The notes under the pieces are model-generated. The model searched no databases and was not told the DNA's origin. It saw only the letters and a list, made by a program, of their open reading frames with translations. A DNA stretch of 64,000 nucleotides from Pelodera strongyloides (taxonomy: Eukaryota > Nematoda > Chromadorea > Rhabditida > Rhabditidae): assembly GCA_036852015.1 (NCBI GenBank), contig JAANDG010000140.1:1-64000 (forward strand), in the 5' to 3' direction. Positions 1 to 11,804 of the stretch are shown here, one piece after another (the stretch's first letter is position 1; the number at the start of each line of letters is the position of its first letter). Made by a program: the position numbers and the translations under genes.

Positions 1-3000
1 GGTTTTCTAGATGAAACAGTGTGGCAAGATCAGTTTAAACCGAACACATCTTGCCACAGGGTTTCTAGATGAAAGTGTGGCAAGATCAGATTAAACCGAA
101 ACACATCTTGCCACAGGGTTTTCTAGATGAAAAAAGCAGTGTGGCAAGATCAATATAAACGAAACACATCTTGCCCCAGGGTTTTCTAGATGAAAACAGT
201 GTGGCAAGATCAGTTAAACGAAACACATCTTGCCACAGGGTTTTCTAGATTGAAAAGTGTGGCAAGATCAGTTTAACCGAAACACATCTTGCCACAGGGT
301 TTTCTAGTTGAAAAGTGTGTTTCAACAACAGTTAAAAAAAAAAACACATCTTGCCACAGGGTTTTCTAGATGAAAGCGTGTGGCAAGATCAGTTTAAACC
401 GAAACACATCTTGCCACAGGGTTTTCTAGATGAAAGCAGTGTGGCAGAGACAGATTAAACCGAAACATCTTCCAAGGTTTTTCTAGATGAAGCAGTGTGG
501 CAGATCCGTTTAACCGAAACACATCTTGCCACAGGGTTTTTCTAGATGAAAGTAGTGTGGCAAGATCAGTTTAAACCGAAACACATCTTGCCACAGGGTT
601 TTCTAGTTGAAAACAGTGTGGCAAGATCAGTTTAAACCGAAACACATCTTGCCACAGGGTTTTCTAGTTGAAAAGTGTGTGGCAAGATCAGTTTAAACCG
701 AAACACATCTTGCCACAGGGTTTTTCTAGATGAAAGCAGTGTGGCAAGATCCGTTTAAACCGAAACACATCTTGCCACAGGGTTTTCTAGTTGAAAAGTG
801 TGTGGCAAGTTTTAAAACCGAAAACACATCTTGCCACAGGGTTTTTCTGAAAAGCCGTGTGGCAAGATCAGTTTAAACCGAACACATCTGCCACAGGGTT
901 TTTTCAGTAGATGAAAAGCACAGTGATGAAAGCAAAAGATCAGTTTTAAACCGAAACACATCTTGCCCCAGGGTTTTCTAGATGAAAGCAGTGTGGCAAG
1001 ATCAGTTTAAACTTTAAACCGAAACACATCTTGCCACAGGGTTTTTCTAGATGAAAGCAGTGTGGCAAGATCCGTTTAAACCGAAACGCATCTTGCCACA
1101 GGGTTTTTCTAGATGAAAGCAGTGTGGCAAGATCCGTTTAAACCGAAACACATCTTGCCACAGGGTTTTCTAGATGAAAGCAGTGTGGCAAGATCATTTT
1201 CCCCTCAATTGTCTGTGATTGAACCAATTGCACACCCTGTGCAATTGCCAACAGCTGAACCACCTGTGTCACCTATCCCGTTATTAGATCAGCAATCACT
1301 TGACCACTTTAGTGAGTCATTTGGCAAGGCCTTTGAATCAGCAATGGAGAAAGCTTTTATCGAAAAGTACGGATGTAAGGATTGATAATGATAGTGGTAC
1401 TATATTGTAACTAGTTACGTTTCGTAATATTTTGCGTTTTGAATTTTTATGTAGTTGGGCCCTTGTCAGTACGAGCTGTTGTGAAGCATGTTCGTCTTAG
1501 GGTATCCATTTGATTATGTGTGTCTTTTTTGATATATGTGATCAATAAACTATATATATCAGTTTAAATCGAAACCCACAGGGTTTTCTAGATGCCAAGA
1601 TTCTTGCCACAGGGTTTTCTAGATGATCTCTTGCACAGTGATCAGAGCAGTGTCAACAGAAAAAACACCATCTTGCCACAGGGTTTTTCTAGATTAAACA
1701 GTGATTCAGTTTGCCACATCTTGCCACAGGGTTTTCTAGATGAAAGCAGTGTGGCAAGATCAGTTTAAACCGAAACACATCTTGCCACAGGGTTTTCTAG
1801 ATGAAAGCAGTGTGGCAAGATCAGTTTAAACCGAAACACATCTTGCCACAGGGTTTTTTTTTTTAAAAACAGTGAAATCAGTTTAAACCGAAACACATCT
1901 TGCCACAGGGTTTTTCTAGATGAAAGCAGTGTGGCAAGATCAGTTTAAACCGAAACACATCTTGCCACAGGGTTTTTCTAGATGAAAGCAGTGTGGCAAG
2001 ATCCGTTTAAACCGAAACACATCTTGCCACAGGACAAAGGTTCTGTGGCCAAGAAAGCAGTGTCGCAAGATCAGTTAAACCGAAACACATCTTGCCACAG
2101 GGTTTTCTAGATGAAAGCAGTGTGGCAAGATCAGTTTAAACCGAAACACATCTTGCCACAGGGTTTTCTAGTTGAAAACAGTGTGGCAAGATCAGTTTAA
2201 ACCGAAACACATCTTGCCACAGGGTTTTCTAGATGAAAGCAGTGTGGCAAGATCAGTTTAAACCGAAACACATCTTGCCACAGGGTTTTCTAGATGAAAG
2301 CAGTGTGGCAAGATCAGTTTAAACCGAAACACATCTTGCCACAGGGTTTTCTAGATGAAAGCAGTGTGGCAAGATCAGTTTAAACTTTAAACGAAACACA
2401 TCTTGCCACAGGGTTTTTCTAGATGAAAGCAGTGTGGCAAGATCAGTTTAAATCGAAACACATCTTGCCACAGGCTTTTCTAGATGAAAGCAGTGTGGCA
2501 AGATCAGTTTAAACCGAAACACATCTTGCCACAGGTTTTCTAGATGAAAGCAGTGTGGCAAGATCAGTTTAAACCGAAACACATCTTGCCACAGGGTTTT
2601 TCTAGATGAAAGCAGTGTGGCAAGATCCGTTTAAACCGAAACACATCTTGCCACAGGGTTTTTCTAGATGAAAGCAGTGTGGCAAGATCCGTTTAAACCG
2701 AAACACATCTTGCCACAGGGTTTTCTAGATGAAAGCAGTGTGGCAAGATCAGTTTAAATCGAAACACATCTTGCCACAGGGTTTTCTAGATGAAAGCAGT
2801 GTGGCAAGATCAGATTAAACCGAAACACATCTTGCCACAGGCTTTTTCTAGATGAAAGCAGTGTGGCAAGATCAGATTAAACCGAAAACAATCTTGCCAC
2901 AGGGTTTTCTAGATGAAAGCAGTGTGGCAAGATCAGTTTAAACCGAAACACAACTTGCCACAGGGTTTTTCTAGATGAAAGCAGTGTGGCAAGATCAGTT

Positions 3001-3800
3001 TAAACCGAAACACATCTTGCCACAGGGTTTTCTAGATGAAAGCAGTGTGGCAAGATCCAGTTTAAATGAAACACATCTTGCCACGCCACAGGGTTTTAAG
3101 AGGAAAACAGTGTGGCAGATCAGTTTAAACCGAAACACATCTTGCCACAGGGTTTTCTAGATGAAAGCAGTGTGGCAAGATCCGGTTTAAATCGAAACAC
3201 ATCTTGCCACAGGGTTTTTCTAGATGAAAAGCAAGGTCGGCAAGGCTCAGATCAGTTAAATCGAAACACAATCTTGCCACAGGCTTTTCTAGATGAAAGC
3301 AGTGTGGCAAGGTCAGATTAAACCGAAACACATCTTGCCACAGGCTTTTTCTAGATGAAAGCAGTGTGGCAAGATCAGATTAAACCGAAACACATCTTGC
3401 CACAGGGTTTTCTAGATGAAAGCAGTGTGGCAAGATCAGTTTAAACCGAAATACAACTTGCCACAGGGTTTTTCTAGTTGAAAACAGTGTTGCAAGATCA
3501 GTTTAAACCGAAACACATCTTGCCACAGGGTTTTCTAGTTGAAAACAGTGTGGCAAGATCAGTTTAAACCGAAACACATCTTGCCACAGGGTTTTCTAGT
3601 TGAAAACAGTGTGGCAAGATCAGCTTAAACCGAAACACATCTTGCCACAGGGTTTTCTAGTTGAAAACAGTGTGGCAAGATCAGCTTAAACCGAAACACA
3701 TATTGCCACATGGTTTTCTAGTTGAAAACAGTGTGGCAAGATTAGCTTAAACCGAAACACATCTTGCCACAGACTTTTCGACAAGAAACCACTGTGGCAA
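1..3800. repeat. Satellite of ~61-bp units, about 55 copies
   Basis: Nearly continuous head-to-tail array of a ~61-bp unit. Each unit holds a perfect 11-bp inverted pair, TGTGGCAAGAT and ATCTTGCCACA, about 18 bp apart, with the 8-bp palindrome GTTTAAAC in between. Copies at 2080-3000 are the most uniform; those at 1-950 and near 3050-3300 carry many small indels, as expected when unequal exchange homogenises the middle more than the edge. The array decays into unique sequence near 3800. Short reading frames through it are translations of the repeat and are not genes. Confidence 0.95.
1197..1561 (+). mobile_element. 5'-truncated retrocopy inserted in the satellite
   Basis: About 365 bp of non-satellite DNA interrupts one satellite unit. 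The left junction ends in ATCA (1193-1196) and the insert ends in ATCA (1558-1561), after which the unit resumes where it left off, so ATCA is a probable 4-bp target-site duplication. The insert carries the end of a reading frame (stop near 1385, last residues around EKAFIEKYGCKD), a 3' untranslated part and AATAAA at 1544-1549. Its 3' part (about 1450-1530) matches 59470-59545, so this is a dispersed retroelement family. The parent element is not recognised. Confidence 0.6.
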
Positions 3801-4203
3801 GGTTCTCGCGAGGGATAAACACGTAGGGATTTTTGAAACACAACTGTTGAAAAGCCAGCTGGACGTAACTAATGTCAAAGAAAAGTGTTCAACAGCCACC
3901 GAGGATCAACACTTCGAATAAAGTACGAAGACAACTCATTGAAAAGTTTATTCGACACAAAAATTCAAACACAAAGTTTGTTACATGAGATGCATAAAAA
4001 TAAAATACATATACATACCACTCCAGAAAGTGATCATGATCAGATCATAGAAGTAGTCGACAGAGGCCAGATACCATATTCATTATCCACCATTCAGAAT
4101 TGCTGAACTAAGTGGAATCATTAGAATTGACAACGATGCTCGTTATGTCGTTATGTCTAGTAGTGAGTAAAAATAAGAAAAACGATAACTTGAAAGATAC
4201 CGA
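3801..4203. other. No gene recognised
   Basis: AT-rich sequence between the satellite and the last exon of the PMF1-like gene. Only short open frames without splice or domain support; it probably includes the 3' untranslated region of the minus-strand gene that ends at 4204. Confidence 0.4.
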
Positions 4204-7200
4204 TCAGTTCTGCGCGATTTGTGTTTTCTCCATTTCACTTTCGAGTTTATTAGCCAATTCGTCAACAAATGCCATGTTCTCTTTTAACAGAATACGGTTT
4301 TCCTAAAAGAAACATAATTCTTAGGGCAGGTTTTGAAACCTGTCAACGTTCGGTGATCGGCACGCGCTATCAGTCGGCAGTGTCATTAGTAGGTAAGCAC
4401 AAATAAAATACTTACATCGATTTCCTTGCTTAGTGATGCGTTATTTCTTTGCAGTATTTCTTTATATCGGAGAAGCACGTATGCAACGTCACCAGTCGTG
4501 TCCAATTGGGGACTCTATAAACGTGGTCCAAGTCTCCAAGTAATTCGAATATACACATTTTTACATTTTAGACTGGCTATTCTCGCACTTGAACTAATCT
4601 GCATCTCCAGATAATCAAGTTCGATTTGCCTTAACATAGTTTTAGACATACCATCTACCGAAAAAGGAAAAAGAATGCCCCCCCCCCCCGTAATAATACG
4701 AAATGGTGTAGATAACCATTTTCGTTATCCGTATTCAGCGGACTTAAAGCGAAATGCTAGCACCTTTGGAAAATTTGCATATGATAAGCAAATCTATGTA
4801 TCCTATGCTAATTTTGTACGATCGTCCACGGAAATCGTACAAAATTAGCATAGGATACATAGGGCTTGCTTATCATATGCAAATTTTCCAAAGGGGCTGG
4901 CATTTCGCTTTAATATAATGTATGCTTAACCAAAACGCAGCATAGCACGTCGTTTTGAAGCGTATGCTGGATAATTCTATATTTGCGTTTCGGGTTGTCG
5001 TATATAATCTTTATTTGGTAGTTCATCAGCATACTCCTATCTTTGCCAAAAAGCCTAATTATGAACAATATCCTACACATATTAGAAATCTTATTGCGGC
5101 CAAACAACGTTTATTCAAATCTCTCTCGTCTCACGAAACTCCTCAATTTGCTGATTCATATAGACATATATGCCGTGAGTTAAACAATCACCTACAGCTG
5201 TTTGAAGCTTATAGACAACGTAGATTCTTGAAATCACTTCATAAAACTAAATTTTATGCCTATTTAAATAATCGTTCCTCTATACGTCCTTCTGCTGTCA
5301 CAAGTTTTAGATCCTCACCTTCTAGTAACCTACTGGTAAGGCCGTTAGAGCAGGCTGAAGCCTTAGCCCAACAATTCGTGTCAGTTTTTACACTAGATGA
5401 TGGCACTTTGCCGCCTGTTCACCAACGTCTGGTTAATATGCAAATTCCGGTTATACTTCCTCATACACTCACTTCTATTCTCAAATCATTGAAATCTGGC
5501 TGTTCTATTCCACCTGATAAAATACCGCAAATAGTGTTTAGAAAATGTCATGCCTCTCTTGCTCTTCCTTTATCATTTATATTCAATCTATCTCTTGAAG
5601 TGGGAGCCGTTCCGTCGCCATGGAAAGAATCAATAATTATCCCACTTGCAAAAAAGACGAATCCGGCTCTGGCATCTGATTTTCGTCCAATTTCGCTTAC
5701 ATCCACACCTTGTAAAGTAATGGAGAAATTATTATGTCGTTGGCTCTATGATCATTTCACACTTAATGGTTTTATTCCGGAACAACAACACGGGTTTGTT
5801 CGCGGCCGTTCTGTTGAATCACAACTGCTTGATGTACAATATGAGTGGTTACAAGCAAACGATCAGGGAAAATGTACTGATGTCGTTTACTATGATTTCG
5901 CCAAGGCCTTTGATAAGGTGTCTCATCCTAAATTACTGCACAAACTACGATCATCTGGTGTACCTCTTAATTTGCTGAAATGGATTGAATCTTTCCTCGT
6001 TGCTCGAACATTTACTGTTAAAATAAATGATGTATATTCCTCTCGTTATCAAGTTACCAGCGGAGTCCCTCAGGGCAGTGTTCTCGGACCGCTACTTTTC
6101 CTATTTTATGTATCTGATCTCCCACAAACTCTTGAAAGGTTCCAAGTAAAAGTTAGGTGTTTTGCTGATGACATTAAGGTATATGTGGTATACAATCGTG
6201 AAGAACAAAACCGTGCTCATATTTGTATGCAAAACTCTATTGACTCTTTGTTGCAGTGGTGTAATTCTTGGCAATTGGAAATAGCCTACCACAAATGTCA
6301 CTCTTTGTACATAGGTACTGGGAATGCTAAATGTGTTTACCAAATCGCAAATACTCCTCTACTGGAAGTTAATTCAGTTCGGGATCTAGGAGTAAAAATA
6401 CAGAATAATCTTCAATTCAATGAGCATTTAAATTTGGTATATAATTCTTCAGTTTGGAAAATGCATATTCTTCTACGTATTGTTCGTATTCGTGATCCTA
6501 CTGTGTTAGTTCATTGTTTTAAGACGTGGGTGCTTCCTAAACTGGAATTCTCTAGTTCAGTTTGGAGCCCTTTTAAATTAAAGGATATTCGTAAAATCGA
6601 ACGTGTGCAATCAAGTTTTACTCGCATTGTTTATTTTAAATGTTTTGGTGCATTCGTACTCTGAACTTCCAAGTTACAGTGAGCGTTTATGTCGTTTAGG
6701 TCTTGTTTCGCTTCAGGAGAGGAGAATTCGCAAGGATTTGGTCCTTGCGTTTAAGATTCTTTCCGGCGAAGTCCGGTTAAGCCGGAGTAAATACTTCCGG
6801 CCTAAGCCCACTAATGGGCGAACAAAACTGTATAATTTCCGTCTTCCGTTCATACGGAACAATGCTTTCAAAAATAGTTTCTTTATTCGCTCGGCCAATT
6901 GGCTTATGCAACTCCCTGCTGATATACTGAAGTTACGTACTTCTAATCAATTTCAGGTGGCACTTGAAAGACTGAATTTGGTAGGTTTGCTTCAGATACC
7001 ATCATGTGTCTCTTAGAGACATTATGTATTCGCATCCTGGTCCCACTGCGCATTTTGTACCATATATACATCTTGTAGTCACAAAGCTTTGTGGCAAACA
7101 TTTGCTAACAACGGCAAACTTCCGTTCCGGTGTCAAAATACCGGCCAAAAAGCCTGGAATTTCTATAAAACTACCCGTTCTTTTCCATTTTTTTCTTTCT

Positions 7201-8695
7201 CCAAAATTTGAATGTTTTACATTAATCCTGTAAGGCTTGGGGAGGTCTCACAGCAGTATACATACCTTTGGAATATTCATTATTTATTATTATCCCCCCA
7301 AGTTAGGCGTGGGCAGGCTTCACTTGGCAATTTTCCACTCTTTACTCGAAGTATTTGATATGTGATTATCTTGGTGATATTGAAAACGTGTTCTTGTTCT
7401 TGTTCCCCCGTGTGGTGTTGTAGTGTGTATTATGTTCCCTGTGAATTATTTTCGTTTGGCTGTTTCTTAAATTTATGTTGTTCGTTCAATTGTATTTTCC
7501 ACCCTCTGTGGTGTGTGCATTTTTGCAATAAATGTTTATGTTTATGTTTATGTTTATATAAAGTTTTGTACCCAAATCTGAGCAAAATAAAAAGGCAGAG
7601 TGGCAGAGATAACTTAAATTAAAGTTGCACACATTCCATGTAAATACAGTTCTCCAGTACCACAGTACGCGTCATACAGCTTCAAAACCAAAAAAAATAT
7701 GCACTACTCACTACTGCATTACATTCAAATCCAAGAGTGTAAAAAAAACTCACACGGGTGGGAATATAGCCAGATGTATTTTCACACTCACGGGCTTCTT
7801 CAGAAAGTTGTGCCAGCTCCTCAAGTTTTTGTTCCAACTAAAACATGAAAAATCAAAATTAGTATAAAACAGGGTAAAAATTCCGTGCGTAAATGGAGGC
7901 AGTTGGAGGTGGTTTCTTTAGCTTAGTGATAGATAGACCGTTTTAATAAAACGCCATGTTTCGGTCAAATAAATATATTAATTTGGAATTGCTTCCGGAG
8001 GGGGTTCGTGCGTGTTTTCATGCACCAACCTGTACCCCTGGTATAAAAGCCAAAGGGTGAGCTAAAGCTACAGAATGCTTATTCAGCACAGCTACAGCTA
8101 CAGAATGCTGAATGCTTATTCAGCACACGCAATACAGAAAACAATACTGAAGTTTAAATACCCCAATTTCTTGAATGGTAGCATCCACGTCTTCTCTAAT
8201 GGTCTCAGTGAATTGAGAAAAGTATTTTCGCCGAAAGCCTACCAGCTCAGCACGTGAGACTTTCTTACCTAAAAGCGTAAATACTATTATACACATTGTT
8301 ATTGTATATTATAAAGTATACACTGATACTTTTATTATGTACACGCCTTACTTATAGATTACAGATGTATTAGGTATAGCTTGGCTTATGTAGGGACAAC
8401 AAAACGCAGTTGACTGTTGACATCATCATCATTACAAAAAATAACCAGACTTATTTTAAAAATATGTACGCTTGGGTAAATTTCGAATTTCGACCGGTTG
8501 GTCTGTTGGTCAGTCGACGCACGCTTAAAGTTAAGTACCAAAAGAAGCTCCGCCATCGCACCAAAGGTAAAAACTAACCAACTTCGTCAAGATATCGCCT
8601 TAAGTCAGACGATGAGAGGAGACGCCTCGAGATGGTTTCCATGTAATCATCGAGTAACTCTTGAAGATTTTCCATTGCAGATATTGCTTGCGAAT
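4204..8695 (-). CDS. PMF1/Nnf1-like kinetochore coiled-coil protein (tentative)
   Basis: Six minus-strand exons join in phase: 8579-8695, 8162-8268, 7792-7837, 4557-4654, 4416-4514, 4204-4302 (stop TGA at 4204-4206), about 188 residues. Each has AG/GT borders; the intron between 4557 and 4514 would be only 42 nt and is the weakest call. The early part, with ISRRLLSSSDLRRYLDEV followed by FRRKYFSQFTETIRED and LEQKLEELAQLSEEA, has the layout of PMF1/Nnf1, a subunit of the Mis12 complex that links centromeric chromatin to microtubules. The last two exons are heptad-rich coiled coil (RYKEILQRNNASLSKEID, ENRILLKENMAF). The start exon is not certain; an ATG-led frame at about 9040-9100 (MNVRSEANSAANDLG) is a candidate but its phase does not fit directly. 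Another coiled-coil family is possible. Confidence 0.5.
4744..4913. mobile_element. TTAA-flanked palindromic element (A7)
   Basis: Near-perfect 170-bp palindrome flanked by TTAA on both sides. It shares the terminal TTAAAGCGAAAT with the other family A elements but has a different interior. The TTAA duplication is typical of piggyBac-type transposition. It lies directly beside the LINE in the large intron of the PMF1-like gene. Confidence 0.85.
4914..7560 (+). mobile_element. CR1/Jockey-like LINE, 5' truncated
   Basis: Non-LTR retrotransposon in the large intron of the PMF1-like gene, opposite strand. The main frame (4955-6664) is a reverse transcriptase: DFRPISLTSTPCKVMEKLL, YYDFAKAFDKVSHPKLL, GVPQGSVLGPLLFL and the catalytic CFADDIKVY. 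A frameshift near 6640 moves the C-terminal part to 6603-7016. The endonuclease domain and ORF1 are absent, so the copy is 5' truncated and cannot move by itself. It ends in a (TTTATG)n run at 7530-7556, the microsatellite type of tail seen in CR1-like elements. Confidence 0.9.
4955..7016 (+). pseudogene. LINE reverse transcriptase, frameshifted
   Basis: Coding part of the LINE above. It would copy element RNA into DNA at a nicked target. The fingers-palm region with the FADD active site is intact for about 560 residues; the remaining C-terminal ~110 residues are out of frame after position ~6640. The first ~100 residues before the RT core match the linker between endonuclease and RT in CR1-type elements. 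No endonuclease is present. Confidence 0.85.
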
Positions 8696-8941
8696 CTGAA
8701 AGAACGGCAAAATTGGTTTAAGTTATTACGTTTCCTAACATAACCTATGCATAAAATATACATGGAGATAGGGAAAGACAGGTGATAACGTGAAACTTAA
8801 TATGATCAGAACAAATGCGCACGTTAATGATCAAACGATGAGAAACCCCGGTGCAACGAGTGCGGGGCCAGAAGGCGGCAAAGACTCAATGCAAGAATTA
8901 CATTACAATAAAAGGTGGAATCCGTCCCGGTATCACCTCAG

Positions 8942-9040
8942 AGGCCGTATACACCACTCGAGGGTAAAATTTCTCTAGAGACAACTTGTCTCTCCGAGAG
9001 AAATTTTCTCCAGGGGTAAACGGAGTGGTGTATACGGCCT
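8942..9040. mobile_element. CWG-flanked foldback element (H1)
   Basis: Inverted ends AGGCCGTATACACCACTC and its reverse complement enclose a short spacer; CAG is duplicated on both sides (8939-8941, 9041-9043). PIF/Harbinger elements prefer CWG or TWA 3-bp targets. Related copies are at 15885, 46000, 52376 and 54729. Confidence 0.75.
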
Positions 9041-9043
9041 CAG

Positions 9044-9617
9044 AACTGAGTTATTCGACGTGCCCAAATCGTTCGCCGCAGAATTCGCCTCGGAGCGGAC
9101 ATTCATGCCACAATTTCAAACAGGATAATTTACCAAGAACGTGTATGTGAAAAACGAAATAGAGAAAAAAAAGAATGATCCGAATATTAAATCAGTACGT
9201 TATTAGGAAAGTATTAGGATCCTCATAGTAGGCCTCAGAGGATTAACTAGCATACAAATAGGATGTAACTAGCAGTTATTTTTCTATCAATCCCGAAATA
9301 GTATCATGCGGTACTGATCTAGAAACGAGATTATGCGAATAGCACAAAGTTAGTATCAACCTGGATGCAATCTAGCATATGTCACAGTTGGTAAAACACC
9401 CGCCTTAGAGGGGGTGTGGCAGGCGCGGTTGTGCGTTTATAACAATTTTGGGGTGCGCCCAAATCTACGGTAATTATGATGCAGCATATATACCAAATTG
9501 TAAAGTTTTACACTAAACAATGCTTATTGTGTTCTTAGTCCTTTTATAACATTTGCAAAATAAAACAACTTTGTAAATATTAACTGTGAGAACTGGATAT
9601 ATTTGTTGATTGACATA
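9044..9617. other. Unassigned intergenic sequence with a possible tRNA-like patch
   Basis: No coding exon is well supported; on the minus strand an ATG-led frame (9040-9100) may be a 5' exon of the PMF1-like gene. At about 9378-9440 (+) the sequence resembles the D and anticodon arms of a tRNA (CAGTTGGTA, CCGCCTTAGAGG) but lacks a B box, so it is at best a decayed tRNA or SINE head. Confidence 0.3.
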
Positions 9618-10090
9618 CAGTGCGTTTCATAAGTATAAGAACACCCAAACAAATTCGTTTTCGGTCCGAAAATGACAGAAACGGTTCAAATGAGTCACAC
9701 CATTGGATTCAGCGTGGAAAACTGGTCCTGTACAGGAAAATTTAGAATAAAATATTCAGAATCTCGCCAGAAGGAATTCTTGAACCAAAAGGGTCGTTTT
9801 TGCAACTGTTTCATAAGGAACACCCGTGAAAATTATAATTTATTTAAAAATTAAAGTGATAAAGAGCTTGATTGCATAAATTAGTGATCGGCAGGTCCTT
9901 CTTATTCCGCGTCAAGGCCAAATTCTCGGTGGCGCTTCGGAGGCGTGAAGCTGATGTTCGACCGTCGAAAAAGTGTGCTTTTGTGCACAGTTTCCACAAA
10001 AGTACCGCCAAATGAGTTTTGAATGGATTTGCATCTGGAGAACATGCTGGAAAGCTCCACGCGTCCTCCAGATGCCTTGTCTTTATGGAA
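9618..10090 (-). pseudogene. Tc1-like transposase fragment with one terminal repeat
   Basis: The minus-strand frame includes WSFPACSPDANPFK followed by a helix-rich tail, which matches the Tc1/mariner DDE region SPDLNPIENLW. The final catalytic E/D region is degraded (PIENLW has become PFKTHL). Downstream at 9618 is CAGTGCGTTTCATAAG after a TA dinucleotide, the form of a Tc1 terminal repeat. The other end is missing; at about 10090 the frame runs straight into LINE endonuclease sequence. Confidence 0.65.
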
Positions 10091-10476
10091 ATATCAGGAG
10101 GTCGATAACAGAGTACTATGCGAATACTAATAGAAGCATGAATGTCTACAACACATAAATTACAATTGCTAACGAAACCAGAAAAAATTTCATTTGAAGA
10201 AAAAAGCTTATCAATGAGGAGACAAATGCCGGCGCCTCTCACCTTACCACAATCTGTTTGTGGTCTGTCATTTCTGTAAATTACATAATTTCCACATGGG
10301 TCTAGTAAAGAAGAACAAACATTCGAGTCGAGCCAAGTCTCACAGATAGCAATAACCGAGTATTCCACTCTGCGGGTCATGGTCTGTATTACGTAGCGTC
10401 TGTTGTGACTGCGAGACAAAATTGAATGGGCATTAAAACTGATACACGACAGACGCTTGACTTTGGGAGCGGCCAC
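10091..10476 (-). pseudogene. LINE endonuclease N-terminal fragment
   Basis: Minus-strand frame with LSCISFNAHSILSR, then AICETWLD, RGAGICLLI and VLCYRPPD, the order seen at the start of the APE-type endonuclease of CR1/Jockey LINEs. That enzyme nicks target DNA for target-primed reverse transcription. It stops before the second half of the domain, where it fuses in frame to the Tc1 fragment at about 10090. Confidence 0.75.
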
Positions 10477-10487
10477 CTTGGGACCAA

Positions 10488-11340
10488 CTAGACGGGGTGT
10501 GGCCCTCCCGGCGGGTGAGGAAAATCCTCATCCGTCAGGACGGAACCCCGGCTGTTTGGCGATTCCAAGACGGCGCTGTTGAAAGGATCATACGCCGGCA
10601 CTGTCAAATCATTGTCCTCTGGGACGTAAGTCTGCAGAGTGTGCCCAAGTACTACACTAGAAATTGGACTCACAACATCAGCTGTCTGATGTGGAGCCGG
10701 GGTGTTGGGCAAACTAGAGGCCTGCACTGGAGTATGGGACTTAGGGCTCACTGGCGTGCGGACCTTTTTGGGCTGAGGGGTTTTACGGTGGGCCTTCTGC
10801 TTGGCCCAGTGGGGAGGGTGATCGTTCATGTAGGATGAACGATCAGCCTCGTTTGAAGAGAAGGCCTACAGTACAACCAATTGTAAGAACGACCCAACAA
10901 CGAAGAATACAAACGAGGAGTATTAATAAAACGAATGAATTCACGGGCATGATGAGAAGACTCAAGTACTACTTTTAAAGGGCGAGGGGATTTGGGTCGT
11001 AAGGACCCATACGAAAAGCATCGATGAGAAGGCCATCCGATCGCATAAGGCCAAGGAGATAATAAATACGAGATATTTCGGCACCACGTCTCATGGCAGA
11101 GGGGCATACACCAAATTCGGGGAGATTGAACAGGACAGCACTGTGCTCCTGTTCGTAAGGGCGGTAAGCGGCCGTATACTGGAGGAATACATACGGATTT
11201 AACACATTCGGGTCGCACAGCGGGAGAGCGACGTCTGGAACGAATCGCTTGATCTTCATCGCGAAAAACCACACGACGAGCACACCACCAACGGGCTCAC
11301 ACACGACGAGCACACCACACGACGGGCTCACCACACGACG
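10488..11340 (-). pseudogene. Probable LINE ORF1 / 5' region
   Basis: Directly upstream of the endonuclease fragment. The frame 10488-10829 is proline- and basic-rich (AKQKAHRKTPQPKKVRTPV), like the disordered part of a LINE ORF1. The frame 10975-11334 (LPEFGVCPSAMRRGAEIS) is open but not recognised. They are separated by stops and frame changes. Position and orientation suggest the 5' part of the same LINE; the family assignment is inference. Confidence 0.4.
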
Positions 11341-11800
11341 ACACAGGGGAGAGAGGGCACGTCAGGCACACGGAATAACAAGGCCACGGCACACTTCTTA
11401 TCGGCTCTAATAATAGATAGGGAGGTCGAGCTCTTCTTTCCAGGAAACGCCTGTAAACATGAGGCCCCAAGAGAGAGATTGGGGTCCTCAAACTTGGGTA
11501 ATTAAACCATGTGTTAGAGATTTCAACATAAGATATCGGATTTCATGTAATTACGGAAAACAGTGAGTGCCTGCAAATAATTTTCTGTATTTACACTGAA
11601 ACTTAATATGTATGTCATAATAACTTTAATTATGTTTGACTATTAATATAAATAACCAAACGTAAAAAGAAACTGGAAAAAAGATCTACACTTTCCATAA
11701 TCATAGTTTCTCTTTCTCTACATTGTCTCTGTCCCTCCTTATAATATACGCCTGCGCTTGCGAGTTACAATGCGCGCGTTTACCACTTCCGCCAGTAATG
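11341..11800. other. No gene recognised
   Basis: Contains a short direct repeat of CACACGACGAGCACACCA type at 11270-11345, then AT-rich DNA without supported coding potential. Confidence 0.3.
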
Positions 11801-11804
11801 CATG

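Noticed and set aside
1..3800. Possible CRISPR-like direct repeats
   Set aside because: Units abut without unique spacers, are ~61 bp and drift gradually: a eukaryotic satellite. The same holds for 27545-30710.
10497..10838. 113-codon plus-strand frame opposite the LINE ORF1-like frame
   Set aside because: Mirror of the minus-strand frame with no domain; the minus strand continues into the LINE endonuclease.
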